64,000 nucleotides of DNA. Source: Tubiluchus corallicola. Its lineage: Eukaryota; Priapulida; Priapulimorpha; Priapulimorphida; Tubiluchidae. Both the position numbers and the translations under genes were made by a program. The notes under the pieces were generated by a model, which saw only the letters and a list, made by a program, of their open reading frames with translations, ran no database searches and was not told the origin of the DNA. Location: positions 1,295,188-1,359,187 of the forward strand of contig JAQGDQ010000017.1 of assembly GCA_030141605.1 (NCBI GenBank), read 5' to 3'. Shown here piece by piece: positions 36,101 through 51,100 of this stretch. The first letter of the stretch is position 1. Every line of letters begins with the position of its first letter.

Positions 36101-39100
36101 GGAAAAAGTTTTCACATCTATAAAAGTATACTTTTTTCAACAATAGATGGCAACACAAGTCTTTTAGATCTGGTCACACAGTCTGATGAGAAAATAGCCA
36201 AGTTGGAACTTCAATTGCAGGAGTGTAGCGGTATGTGACATTTTTCAGTTAGTGTGGTTTTGCAATTAATTTATTTGATGAAGTGATGTAATGTACTTCC
36301 GATATTTTGTGTTAAAATAAAAGACAATAGTATTGATGTTAATTAACCTAATTTATCTTGTGTTAACACACTGATTACCAATTGCAAGTATATTCACACT
36401 GGGTGGTGTTCCACCCACTGCTACTATGAGTACACCATGTAGTTGATTAAATGACATCTATACCCCAAACCAAAAAACTTAGCAGTTCAAGCATAGCACT
36501 CGTATGTGTACTGGCCTGATACTATCAAAGCAGAATTTAAATATAACCAGTTATTTGTGCCATCGTATGCCAGTTGCCAGCTACATGTTATCTCGTACTT
36601 GAGAAAAAACACTAGGCTAATGACATGGTGGTGAACTTGTTAGCAAAACTTCGGCAGTAGGTTATATTGGGGTAATGTTGGCCACATTTAGATTTTTTCA
36701 ATGATGTAAAACTATATTTTATAAATACTATATGTGTGTGTGTGTGTGTGTGTGCGTGTGGGTGTGTGTGTGTGTGTGTGTGTGCGTGCGCATGTGCGTG
36801 CGTGTGTGAGTGTGTGTGCGTACAAATACAATATAAATATTTTATATATGTTATAAGAAGGCAGCATGTGGCCTAATTTGAGTGTATAAAAACTGGATGA
36901 CCGACATGATGGCCGACATTGCCCACTATAATCTATTATGTTTTACACTTTTTTTGTTAGACTGATCCCAAATAATCAATACACAAAACCTCAAAGTCTG
37001 TTGATATGACCAGTAATGACTTTAATTTTATTCACCTTAGAAGCAGCTTTCACTGTAGTATCATATATAATATGCTACATTTTTTATTCTAGAATTGAGC
37101 TTGCAACTTGAGACCGAAAGGGCTGAAAACAGGATTTTAAAAGAGAGTATACAAACATTAGAGGTAGGTCTTGGTGCCTTTATTATAAATATGTATTTTG
37201 ATAAAAAATGTATTCGTTTTTTATTGTTTACTTTTTTATTGGTGTCTGTAACGTCAATCTTTGTCATGTGTCTTCCACTCAGAAATGTGATGGGAGAATT
37301 GAATTTGGAAAGAAAATTTAGGCTCATAGTGTTAGTGTTTTAGTGATCTAAGGCATTTATGACTATTGCAGGTTCCGTTCTACCATCGAATGATTTTCAC
37401 AGTTCCAGGTTAAGTTACCCAAAAGATATTTTTTAAATTTTCTTCTTGAAGTAATACAAGTTGAAATCAGTTTACTATATGTTTATGTTTTTATTTATGT
37501 TTTTACAGAAACAGTATAAAGATCAGGTAACTTCTCTGGAAGATGAGGTTGCCAAGGTTACAGACAAACTACGAAAAAAGCAGGAAAGTTTGGTACAGCT
37601 GCAAGAGGAGAAGGAGAAGCTCTACACTACAAACAAGTAAGACTTATATACCTGTCTTGTATTTAGATTTCTCATAATACATTATACTAAATTGATATGC
37701 TATCTCTAGCAGTGTGACATTATCACTATGCAGGCTGGAAGTTATGCGAAGTTCATGTTTTAGAAATTAAAGCTGCAGTTATGTCATGAGTCTATTCTTG
37801 CTAAATCATTTAGCTGTGAATCGTTTAGTTGTGTTTACAAAATATAACTTATGAAAATACAAATAAGATTAATCGGATGACTGGCTGAGGAAAAAAAGAA
37901 TTAGTAAATACGGGGTGGTGCATTGCTGGGGTGTACAATACAGAATGAATAAGTAACAGTACACGGCAATATATTACATCAATATATTGCTGAAACAATG
38001 GAGAAACTATCTTATGCTTAGAGTTTAGTGTCAATGTTCGCGTCTCGCACAGCCTGTAATCTTGAGGGGTATGATCACAGCAGTGACTTGAAAAAGATGA
38101 AATTAATTTTTTGATTTCATCCTAATAGTCCAAAAATGCCTCAATTCTGCCTAATACCATGGGGCATTATCCTGGAAGACAGAATGGCTGCTCAGATAAT
38201 AAAAAACATGCCATTGATCAGTATTCAAGAGAAAATTTGTGAGAACATCTGCAAAATATGTTGGAGGATCTTGAATTTTTCGAATCAGTGCTCTAAGCGT
38301 ACACCTCAAAGTTGACACGTCAATTGACACACACTTCGGAAACTGAACAATAACAGCAGTTAACAATTAACAAAATACAAAATATATTTTAGCAATAAAA
38401 TTCCAAAACACTACTAAGTCAAAGATAACAAACACAACCTATATTGTTCAGAATTTTAGTAAAAATGGTTTTAGGTTTTTTAATTGCTGAAAGGTCACCT
38501 GCAAACTAACAAAATTTTCCAAAATTCACGCTGAACCAACTTGCTTCATTTAACTACTAAAGAAAAAGTGCTTTAGGCTGACTGTTGGCTATAGGATACG
38601 GAAGGTAGCTACAAGATTAAGCCTCAAAATTAAGTTTTAGCTATAATAACAGAATAACCTTTTAACATTTAAACTTACAGACAAAGCTTACAACTCACTA
38701 ACATGATCGTGTATCATTTCTTGTTCTGAGAACCTTTCATGCCTTGCCCATTATAGTTTATACTTTCATCTGTCCATTATACTATGAGCCCTATTCAACA
38801 ATGCTTATAAGTCATTCATCACGAAAGTTACCTGCGAATTGGCAAGACAGGTAAATACTTGTCGACCTCTGTTATGGCAGCTTACGTTTTCGTACGACGA
38901 AATATTTACATACACGTAAAAGCCAGCTTCTAGGAATCAGCATGTGTATTGAGTTAATTGTTATTATAATGGCTTCAGTAGCTGAAACGATTGTCAAAAC
39001 TTGTTGAATATCTACGCTTCTGACAGTTCATTACTACGTTGCTTCTAGGGACCAATATGAGAACCTTCAGACATCCAAACAAAGAGAAATTCAGAGTTTG

Positions 39101-42100
39101 CAAGAGCAGCTTGAGAACACTCAGGCGACCGTGACAGAGTTGACGCAATCAGTCGAACAACTTAAACAAGCCGCTGCAGCATCTGAAGACAAGTTGAATG
39201 ATGCGGTGTCGACACTAGAAGAGCAAGTGGGTGTTACATCTTACTTTTCTTTGTACTAATAATGACAAAGTGTATTATTAATGATAAGTGCATGTATTAA
39301 TAATAACATGTTAATTGTTATTAGCTATCCAGGTAAATAGCTAATAATTAGGTAACTAACTGGGGTAATCTTCTGTTATAGGTTTATTGATTTTTCTGGA
39401 CTGTCTTATACGTTTCAGTTTTGTAGGTTTGTTTGCTGACAGTTTAAACAACAGTTCTTGATTTGTAGATTTAAATAGACAACATTTGTTTCTACTGCAA
39501 TTCCAAAGTATAAAACAGAATGACTCCTACAAGATGCTTCTGAACAATGTTTGACTAGATCCATGATATGGGAAAGCAAAGTTCCTACCTTTTTTCTAGG
39601 TTCTTTTTATCAAGATAATTTTTGAAATTAGCTTGTCATAATGTCACGTGATATTGTAAACTAGTTGAGCAAGCTTGTCAGCTGAGTTGTGTATAATCGA
39701 CGAACTTGACCACTAGCCCATGCTCGTAAACTTCCATGCTAGTTGCTAGTAAACTGGTACTACTAAATGAGAGTTTTACGTAGAAACAAATTTTTGATAT
39801 AACTTTTTGACTGGTTTAAATACAAAAGGATGTCAAAAGATTTATTTCTTTGTTTACTTTACAACTTGCTAACGGGATGTGTGTAGGATAGCGAAAATCA
39901 CCTACTGCCGATGATGCATTTTTTTATTGCGGTAGTTGCCGCTTAATAAAACCACACGTAATAAAACCAGTCAGATTTTAGAACCAATTTGGTGCGGTTC
40001 TATATTACTCTTGTAGAAACTATTGTTTAGAAAATTCGGTTAATAAAACCAGTGTGCCATTTATAAGACTACATTTTTTGGTAACAAACAGCAAAAGCAA
40101 TAATAAAATGAAAAAAACTAAAATGTATTTTTGGTAGTTTGCTTATTTTTTAAGAAACAGTAGAAATTTAAATCACGTTTCCTAGATTCACCTCCGTTTA
40201 GTTTAAATCAAACTGAAAGTTAAACGCTTGTTTGAAGTGAGCGTAACCGCTCTGAATGTACAGCTGCTAGACTTTAGACTGTTGAATGAACTGTTGAATG
40301 GAACAGAAGCACACAGACTTAGATACATGGGAAAATTATAGTTCTTAGATAGATTTATAGACTACTGCAACCCAGTAGCCAGTGGGAAGTGCCTGAGACA
40401 GAGTGTAGCAGACTTAGCTACAATTTTTTTGCTAATCTACTTATAAAATTTCTAAACCCTTTAGTTTCAAACCAGCTTTCAGACACCTGACTGTCACCTG
40501 TCTGTTCTTTACCTGTGCTGTAAACAGTCAAGTTAATCCACTTAATGTGGGACATTTCTATATAGAGTTTTTGTTGCAATAAAGTATTTCAGTGGTATTA
40601 ACTTCTGTTTTAAACGTTTCTGTCGTTGTATCTTGAAAAAAATTGTCTTGGAGGTGAATGAGAAATCTAACTACTTGTAGTTAAAACTGATAGCCAGTTA
40701 ATAAATATATTTTTAAAAACTATTGTAAAAATGAAGTGTTTTTCTAAACACATGTGCGTACAACGGGACCCTACGTAATAAAATCACCGTTCATCCAAGA
40801 CCACTTTTTGCTGGTCCCGTGGTGGTTTTATTAAGCAGCGGCTACTGAAGTATCAACTGTGGTTGGTTATTGACTTTAGCGATTTACTATGAATTCTGTG
40901 ACTTTAAAAATTATAGCTTAATTCCTGAATTGCTTTGCTTACTGCTAATGGCCAACATGGCATTTTGCATACTTTCTTTGATATTTCAAGTTGTTGGATA
41001 TAATATAAGTTACTATTAGTGCATACAAATACTTTGCTAAAACACCCCGTGTCCCATTAAAGGCAATTCCTACGACTTCTGTGCACCCTTTCCCAACTCA
41101 AGCCTATCGGTTGTTTCAGGATTAACTAGTTTCTTTTAATTTAGCTAATGAATTCACCTTAGTTAAAACTAAAATTAAATTTGCCTACAATTTTTAAATT
41201 TACTTCAAAAATTAAATTAATATATAATTTTAGATGACTAACAGCTTTGCTCAGAGCATACAACAATTAGAAGATGACAAAACTCGTCAACAGGTAGCAG
41301 CAGCAGAGCTAGAGAGCAAGCTGAAGCATGCGCACAATACTCTTGCTGCTGTGCAAAATAGGGTTGAGGTATGGTTCGTGTTTCTGTGACTTTGAACTAT
41401 GTTTATTCTAGCAACTAGAAACATAATTTTAACCATTACTAAACTTATCAAGCCATTTCTGATGTGTTGATACCATTTGTAAGTTTGGCTTTTGCTAATA
41501 ATTTATTTTTATAATTACTGATAAAGTAATGATAATTACTGATATATGACTGATTACTGGTATAAGTTAAAGAGTTTTCAGGCACTGTTTGCCCAATTTA
41601 TTAGATTTTTCTATTTATGCATTGCAAAATTCTCTGTCAAAGTTTGTGAATCTGGGGTTTCCAATTATTGAACACGAATTCTAGATGTGATTTTTTGCAC
41701 TAAGACTAGCAGTTCATCTGTTTGTCAAATGCGAACAAATTTGTTCATACGTTATTCTAAAAAATGAAGTGTCTGGCTTCTATGTCCATTAATTCAGTAT
41801 TCATACAGAGCGGTTCACAGCCAAGTGGCTTCATGCATATGCTCTGCATGAATGGTTCATGACTATTTGTGTGTATCATTGCTTTAGGCATTTTCAGTCA
41901 CCATTCTGATCCTGGCTGCTTATTTAGGGAAGATATACATTTTTATCCAAATATCTCAAACAAGGTCAATGGCCTCTTAAGGTTACGGTAAGAAAGATAT
42001 GAATTACGAAGATATGAATTACGTATCCAGTGAAATAAAATTAGACTTTCATCCGAACCCAGTTAAGACATCTCTGCTGGTTCAGTGGCTCATGTTAGAG

Positions 42101-45100
42101 AGAGTATTAGGGGAGTTTGTCCTTGGTAATGAGCCAGGTTCTGGTCTAGCCACCACTAGCAGAGTTCTCTACCAGAAGGTGAAAATTGTAAAAATGTATG
42201 TAGTTGAAGTAGTGAAATATCTGAATCTATGCATGTAGTTGAAGTGGTGAAATATCCGAATCTATGTATGTAGTTGAAGTGGTGAAATATCCGAATCTAT
42301 GTATGTAGTTAAGGGGTGAAATATCCGAATCTATGGTGAAATATCCGAATCTATAATTTCATGTTAGAATCGATATTAAATTGAAGAAAATTGAATCGTA
42401 TTCGAACGTTTGATGCAGAAACCTAGCCACTGGTATTCACATTTAGTAAATCCTGCCTTTGAATGCTGGTTCTTGGCTTGCAGTATGGTAAAGCGTAAAA
42501 CAAGATTTCGTGTGGTGAAATAACAAGTACAGTACAGTAAATCCTCACTGAACGAGGCTAATGCATTCCAGCAAAATGCAACGTTAAGCGAAATGTTGCT
42601 AAACGAAGTCAAGACTTCCATAGAAAGGAACGTAAAAGAACTGAGATACGTTCCAGAGACAAAAATCAATGCTGCTTAAATCATATAAATTAAAGGTTTT
42701 ACTCATGTTTCTACTGATTAATTTCTTTCTACTTGCTTGAAACCACCTATATATCTCACCTAGACAGTGATTAAACAGTAAACACTGCAGCAGAGTCAAA
42801 ACCAACCCCTGGTCGACCTTGGGAATTTTATCTAGTCTGGTTACTATAACAACAGGTTCATGCAAAATTCAATGCTCCTAGTACTCGCTTGACACAAATG
42901 GCTAGCATTTAGTGATCAGTCGGGAAGCAAAAACGTATGTACTTGTATAATAATTGCACTGTTTACATTACTTGTGCACTTTTTAAATATAATAAGGCAA
43001 TATATACTGTTGTAGTGCATCAAATTAGGTAATAAACTGGTGATAAAACAAAAATTGGTGGCTTCAAACAAAGTAAAATTTGTCGTTAAAATGAAACAGT
43101 GCGTTGTTAAGTGAAAAAAGGTGTCAAATGTTCAGCATCATTAAAGCGAAACATCACTAAACGGTGAGTCGTTAAGCGAGGACTTGCTGTATATCGAAAT
43201 TCACAGGCTTGGTTTGCAATTTCAGGGGCCATTCGTGTAGAGTTTTTTGCCCATGTACCATTCTTACCAAATTTAAATTTGATTGACCTTTATTAATTTG
43301 AATAGCTAATAAATCAGCTAATTGTGATTCAACAGGAATTAGAGAAAGAAAAGAGCAGCTTGAATGAAAAACTTGAAGAAGTGGAAGAGGAGAGAGATGG
43401 ACTGAATAAGATGTATGCAGAACTAAATAAGGTAAAAGCTAATGATTTTATATTACCTATTATTGGTGTGATTCACATCAATGCATTGTTGGATAATTTA
43501 TCAAAAAATGTTTTATCAATATTGTAGCATCCTTCATGACAATTATTCACTAAACTATACATTCTTCATGCAATGCTGAGTTCCGTTGTCTAATTGTAAT
43601 TGTAAAGCATTTTAAGTAACCATTTTTCTTCAGTAGGTATATTTTATCAATAATTTGCATCTTGTGGACATTGCGCCAATATCAAATGTGGAACAAAAAT
43701 TGTATGTACCAAACCATATTAAAAAGTAAGACTTATATTCATACTTGTAATTTAAAATAAGCAGACTTCTGGAGCAGTGCTGCTTTTACAAACTGAAACA
43801 AAAACATGGCAAATCTTACCATATCCATTGCACTCAGTAATTTCCATCGGTCATTTTCTAACGTGACGTGGGAATCTGTAATTGTTCATGAATTTTGCAG
43901 GTAGCGGAGAAACGTAAGGCCCTTCTTGACGATCTTGCAATTAGACTCCAACAAACAAGCGATGAACATGCGGAAATGATGAGTAAAACGAAACGTGAAC
44001 ATGAAGAACAAATCAACACTCTTCAAGCTAGCCTAACATCCGAACGAGTAATAACTTCGTCATATATGTAGACTTTGTCTATTTGTCATTATATACTCGA
44101 CATTTTAAGTGTTGCGTAATTATTTCTTGCATAATTTTTCTGCATTGCAAATATTTAGCACTTAGAAGCAAATTGTTATCGAAGATAATCAGTGGTTGTT
44201 TATATTAATTTATTGTTTAACAACTACTTAAGCCTAATCTTGGTTATAATACTTTACAACAGACATTTTACAAGTATCAACTATAAAACAGGATTTCTGG
44301 TATTCTATCAGAAATCGAACGCTCTGCATAAAGACTGCAAATTTCAGTTATTTCTGCCCTATAAATGTGATAAAATGCTTTAAAAAGAGTCAACAATTGT
44401 ACTTTTCCAGAAAACGTAGTGTTCAAAATGTCTAATTTTCGTCATGTCAGGCAGTGTGTAAGGTACGAAATTGCTTACATGCTTTTTCAGTTTCCACACT
44501 GAACTGTTGCATCCAGCATTGCCTTTACTACATTGTTCCTTGCCAAGAACAACAGTTTATATGTGGGGTAAAAACTGCCAAATATTGTGGCACATGTTAG
44601 TGATATGTTTCATTACTTTAATGTCGTAGGTAAAAACGTCCGAGCTTAATAAAAGCAAGGAAAAGCTTGAGGAAGCACAAGCACTGGTTCGTTCCCTGGA
44701 AAGCTCAAAAAGCTGGCTCGAGCGCCGCCTGGAGGAGGAGGAAGCAACTAACATTCAGCAGCGTGAAGAAGCAAGTATATCCGCACAACAGGCTGAGCAT
44801 AAGCACGTGGAGGCTATTGCCAGACTGACTTTAGAACATGAAATGACGTTACAGGTGAGTTAAACCTGTTTAAAGCAGCACAGTAATAGTTAAAAAACAC
44901 TTTTTTGACATTTTTGAATACATTGTGTGATATTTTGGACAAGGCGATTTTCCCATTGACAATAATATAAGAGCAAAATGGCAAAGTACTAAAATTTAAA
45001 AAATGCAAAAATTCATATTAACTAATGTGTCCACATTTTAAGCTACATTACGGGTAAAGTGCTTTCTCAAAAATATATAATGTTCATAGATTTATCATTT

Positions 45101-48100
45101 AAGTGTCGCGCATGTATGCAGGACAATGGCATTCCACACTTACTGGTATAACACCCGTGTCCTTGGATATGTAAACAAAGCTAGTGTAATCAGCTGTTTT
45201 GCGTGCATGCGCTGGATGAAATGACAAAAATGTTACATGTAGATATGATCAGCTTTGTTTATCCTGCTTGATATGAAATGTGATTTCTTTTTCATAAACA
45301 TTTATATTTTGAACTGTGTTGTAAAAGAATTGTTTATAAATTTCTTGGTAAAACTCATAGCGGCACCTAACTAATCTCACACTATCAAGCTAAATTTCTA
45401 GCTTAATAAATGTCATGTTGTAAAAACATGTTGTTAAATTTGTAGCTTAATAAATATCATGTTGTGAAAACATGTTGTTAAATTTCTAGCTTAATAAATA
45501 TCATGTTGTGAAAACATGTTGTTAAATTTCTAGCTTAATAAATATCATGTTGTAACAACATGTTGGTAAATTTCTAGCTTAATAAATGTCATTTTGTAAA
45601 AACATGTTGGTAAATTTCTAGCTTAATAAATGTCATGTTGTAAAAACATGTTGTTAAATTTGTAGCTTAATAAATATCATGTTGTGAAAACATGTTGTTA
45701 AATTTCTAGCTTAATAAATATCATGTTGTAAAAACATGTTGGTAAATTTCTAGCTTAATAAATATCATGTTGTAAAAACATGTTGGTAAATTTCTAGCTT
45801 AATAAATATCATGTTGTAAAAACATGTTGTTGAATTTCTAGCTTAATAAATGTCATGTTGTAAAAACATGTTGGTAAATTTCTAGCTTAATAAATATCAT
45901 GTTGTAAAAACATATTGATAAATTTCTAGCTTAATAAATATCATGTTGTAAAAACATGTTGATAAATTTCTACCTTAATAAATATCATGTTGTAAAAACA
46001 TGTTGAAAAATATTGTACAATCTAAAAAGTATCAAGACTTGTTTATGTCATAAAAAATTTTATTTAGTTTCTCTGAACATTTAGTTTTGAGATTTCACTT
46101 TTCTTCTCAAAAAGTTGTTAACTTAAGTGAAGAAATTTGAGTCTGTAGATTCGTGTACTCTCTGCTTTGTAACAAAATCTTTTGACTTAAATTTTAGGAC
46201 TTGAGTCAGAGAATTGAAAAACAACAAGGAGACATTGATGAACAAAAGAAAACTATTATAGGTTTAAAACAGCAGATAAAAGATGGGCTAGAAGAGCGGA
46301 AAATACATGAGCGTAAAGGTGCTCAAATGGTAAGCACGTTCTATTGTTTAGGTGTTTTCAGTGTTACAGTTAGAGGTGTGAAGCTCGTCACATATTATTG
46401 TACGTTCTTTAAGCCTGCCATATGTTTTTCAAATGAAAAAATTATTGATGTTCGCTGCTAACATAGATTATTGTTGTCTTTGTTCGTATAAGTATAATTA
46501 TCAGATGAAATAATTTTAAAATAATAATGCCTCATTGGATGCAAAAGGCACATCAAGCATTATATGTATACAGCACAACAATTTAAAAAAAACAAATATT
46601 TTTAGTTTACAGTAATCAAATAGTGTTATTTGTCGCACACGACTTTGAATATGTTAAATGGCATTTATAATACTCTAATGTCCAGGCCTGATTGTCTTAG
46701 CTGGTTTGTAGCACAGCCTAGTATAAGTCCTCTAGTGTGACATTCTAGATAAAGCACATTTGCAAGAGAAGTATAGCTTACTGAACTCGTCTAGAGACAG
46801 AGTCACTTTTATTAATTTTTCTAAAGGCACTTCAATCTTGTAGTGGAACTTTGGAACTAATTGTTGTTTTGTGAAGTACTCAGAAGTAGTAAAGTAAGTG
46901 CTGAATAGTTGATTGGTTCAAACAGTAATTGCAGAAAATCTTGTTTAATGTGAGTGTTTAACATTTCAGGTAAAGGATTTAAAAAGACAACTGCACGGTG
47001 AGAGAAAACGGGCCGAAAAACTACAAGAGAAACTACAAGAATTCCTAAGTGACAGTCAGCATAACAGAGGATGTAAGTAGTATGCTTGGACCTAAAAAAT
47101 ATTGTTTGGTAACCTGACTAAGTTCAATCAAATGCAGTGGCGTAGCTAATAAGGGAGGAATGGGAGCAACCGCCACCCCTGAGCACATTTTTCAAAATTG
47201 ACGCCTTTTCAACAAACTGCCTTATTACTTTATTTGACCAACGTGCCTCCCGTGTTTCTGAAATGAGCATGCATTTATGCAATTCATTTGTCAAGGTTGA
47301 CTGACTGAACAAGGGATTAAATTGCCCCCAAATGTAATTATTATAATATATTCTTGTCACACAATTGTCTAGTAGTAGGCCTTGCATACAAGTCTCAGTA
47401 TCTTTACGTTGTATTATGACGGTGTTGTATCACGTCACCTTTAATTATGTGCTTGCTCTGCTTATTTTACTCCCTGGCTACACCAAACCCTGATCAAATA
47501 AACAGAGATAATTTCAGTCTAAGAGTCTGTGCTACTTCTCAATGAAAAGTCAAAACGTGTCGCACAGCATTAGCGTGCTGATTATACTTTCTGTAGTACA
47601 GTAGTACTAGCTAGCATACACATTGTTCACTATGATTTAAAGAAAATAAATAAAAAAGTAAGAATCCTGCCTACCGACCCGTTTGATTTTTTGAACATTA
47701 CCCTAACCAAACATATTTTTTGCCCTTAGTAGTATTATTAGTCAGTCTTTGTGCCACTTTTGTGCCAAAGAAGTAAGAACACAGCCATTCTACTTCTTTA
47801 TGCTTTGACAAGATAAGACGTTTATGCTTTAGTAAATTATCTACAAGCAGCTGAGAAAAAAATCTAAGAAATTGCTGCTGTCCATGTCAGCGCATTTGCT
47901 TTTGTTATATGCTGCTCTTAGGTTACTGAGTATTTTAGATTTCGGTTTTAGGGACTGGTATTTCTGTTATATTTTCCGTCATGTGAAATGCATACTCTGA
48001 TTATTCAAAAGTAAAGCTGGTTTTTAAAACTATGTGACTTTTTGGCAGAACCAATGAAATTTTCAGCTAAATTGACCAAACTGTATTCAAAGTGCTCCGA

Positions 48101-51100
48101 ACTTATTAAGCAGTAATAAAAGTGCTTATATTTACAGTGGATAAATTAAATTTCGAATGTTTATTTTGTATTAATTTCCCCTCCTTTGAAAGATGAATAA
48201 TTGTTCCTGTATTGATTAGCTTCTTATCTAGAATTTTTCAATTTTTTTCTAGATCTTTCATTAACTAGAACGTACATTAACTTTCAAAGGAGAGATCAGT
48301 TAGTTGTTTGTTTAATAGCCCATTTTTTATTTCAGCAGTAGAGGAACTCTTCCAACCAGTCGAACCAGCTAGTCGTATCAAGAACGATGCAAGTAGTGTG
48401 TCTTCTTGGAGTATGTTGAGTGGTAGTCACGGCACTGAGCGATCGCCTAGAGATGAACGAACGGTAATTATATTATTTATATTATTTTCATTCTACTAAC
48501 CATAAACAGTGACTGTATTATTATTTTTTTATTTTTGGTGTATGGTCTATTATATCCCATGAAATATTTGTTATGCAGAAATAGTTATTTTTATGCATTT
48601 AAGCTATATGTTAATATTGCGTTTTCCATAATAGTATTGATCAAAAGGCTATTACTGGAAATAGGGAATAATACTAACTTTCCCGCCTCTCCGTGATACA
48701 CATATTTTAGTGCTTTTTCACGTCGCGTGAATTATAGTGTCCCGTAGATATTGTCCAGGCTCAAATTGCTGCCATCCGATATAAATTTGCAAGTTTTTTG
48801 ACAATTTTGACAAAATGTTTTCCTAAATAAAAATTTTCTGTTTATGCTTAGATGCTTAAGAAGCGTATTATCAATTCTGTAGTTTTTAATTGTTTTTTGT
48901 TATTATACATTGGTTTCTAGGGAATCCACTAGACTTGCTTCATACGCTCTCCCATTGAATCATACAAATGGAAGAAATTAGAAAATCTAAAAAAATTTGC
49001 ACCTTCAGTGAGGGACGAGCCAAAGACCTTCTGCATTTCAAGCAGCTATTCTCTTTGTTACACATTTTGTGACTCTATCTCTAAAAAATGTTTTAAATGC
49101 AAGTGTTTTGTAGAAGTGAAATATGCTGTACTTCAGCAAAAACAGGCTTTGTGCTGTTGACCCATTGGACAACAATATTTTAGCATTTCTTAGTCTTACT
49201 GTAGTAAACTTTCTTGTTCTTATCATAGTCACCATCGAGAGAGACACCGCCGTTCCAGCTAGAAGATGAAAATGCAGAGCTTATGAAGAGAGTTGCAACT
49301 CTACAACAAGAAAATGCTGACTTAAATGAACGAGTAAGAACACATGAAACTTTTAACTTTTTTCTCAGTAAACTGTACATGTTAATCATTGAATCATGTC
49401 ACTTGAATACATAACCCCAACCATGCCAAATCTAGGTACATTTGCCTTTGAGGTGCTTCTTGCATTCAGAAACATTGCATTAACTATTAGGCCACTTTTT
49501 TATATTTTTATGGTTCTACTAAATTGCAATCTTCGAGTGCAAACGCAACGAAAGCTTGTAAAATCAAATGCTTGTCGCCAGTGCTGATTTTCTCTGGTTA
49601 GTGCACACAACGAACACGGGACAGAATGCTGATTCTTTTGCTTTGACTGACTCTTGCATTAGAAGAAAGTTTTTAGATGATGCGTCAAAAACTGTACAGA
49701 AGAGAACTAGAGAGAACGCATTACCTAATCTGAGCCTCAGATCAGATACAAACAAGTATTACCTAAAATTTAATGTCTATAAGAATATCAGTTTTAAAGC
49801 ATAATCATTAGTACTGATGTTGATTGTAGTTTTTCTTTTCTTGATTGATATTATGTTTGACAACTCTAATATGTTTGTCAGACTACAAAAATTGCTTCTT
49901 ATTGAAATACTTGTTTGCACAGTAACTCTGTAAAAAAGTCTTCTTTGTCACAGTGTTGTTATTACTTCCTTTCTCAGCGTTATTCTTCATGTAATAAATT
50001 TTATCAGTTTTTAATATTGTGACATCACAATAAATATTCTTACTTCATATTCTAAATTTTTACGAAAACAAAACAGAATGCAATAAAACAGTAACCATGC
50101 TTTGTGTTCTGGACTAGTTAAGGTATTTTGTCTAAAAACTGTCATGTCACACCAGCCATTTTTACCTCGTGTTTCAAGAAAAAAATTAAGTGCACTATGC
50201 AAGACCATCTTCTGTGTGCCTCTAACTTTCTTAATTATTTCTAAACATTTATAATTTTTCATTGTTTCTCCCTAGGTGGCACACTTGGAAATGAGTAGTT
50301 CGGCAATGGCAGAAGACGTACTTCAGAAAACCCTGATAATTGAACACTATATTACTGGATCTCGAATAGGTAACTGTTATTTCATTAAAGGAAAACAGGC
50401 TGAGTCTTCATATCCTTCTCCATTTTGATGTGCATTAAGTATACGTTTTAACACCTATAACAATGCCAAAGCGTTTATGCCTTTGCTAGTTTACTATTAT
50501 TTAGAGCACTATCACGAAAATTAGCTTTTTTTGTATTCAAAAATCTGTTATTTCGTCAGGAGTCAAACGTTCTAATGCTCTTAATTGTGAAACAGCCTGA
50601 ATAGCCGTAAGAACTATGCATTAGATTAGTATTTAAATTTGGTGTATAATTATAATCAAGTTGATGTTTTTGGGATTGGAAGGATTGGATAAAGTTGCAT
50701 CAAACTAAATAAGCTTCTGTGCAAAAAATCTCATGAGACACTTTGATATGAGATTTTGTTTTACAAGAATGCCAAACCAGGCAGTAATGAATTATGATCC
50801 ACATCAATTATCAAACTTTATCATTGGTCTAGTTGACCGTAAAGGGAACATGGAATTTCATAATCACAAAATTTACCAAGTTTTCACAGCGCTGTAAATA
50901 ATAGCTTTTCAAATCAATTTTTTCTTCTCTTTAGATCAGGTACAGCGTTCACCATCTCATCAGGAAAAGATGGGGTTGAACAGGTTCAAGCACAGCGTGG
51001 TCGATTTTGTTACTAACCGGTCAGATGAGAATCAGAAGGAGTTGAATAAGAAGCTACAACACATGCTAGAGGAGACACTGACCAAAAACATATATTTGCA

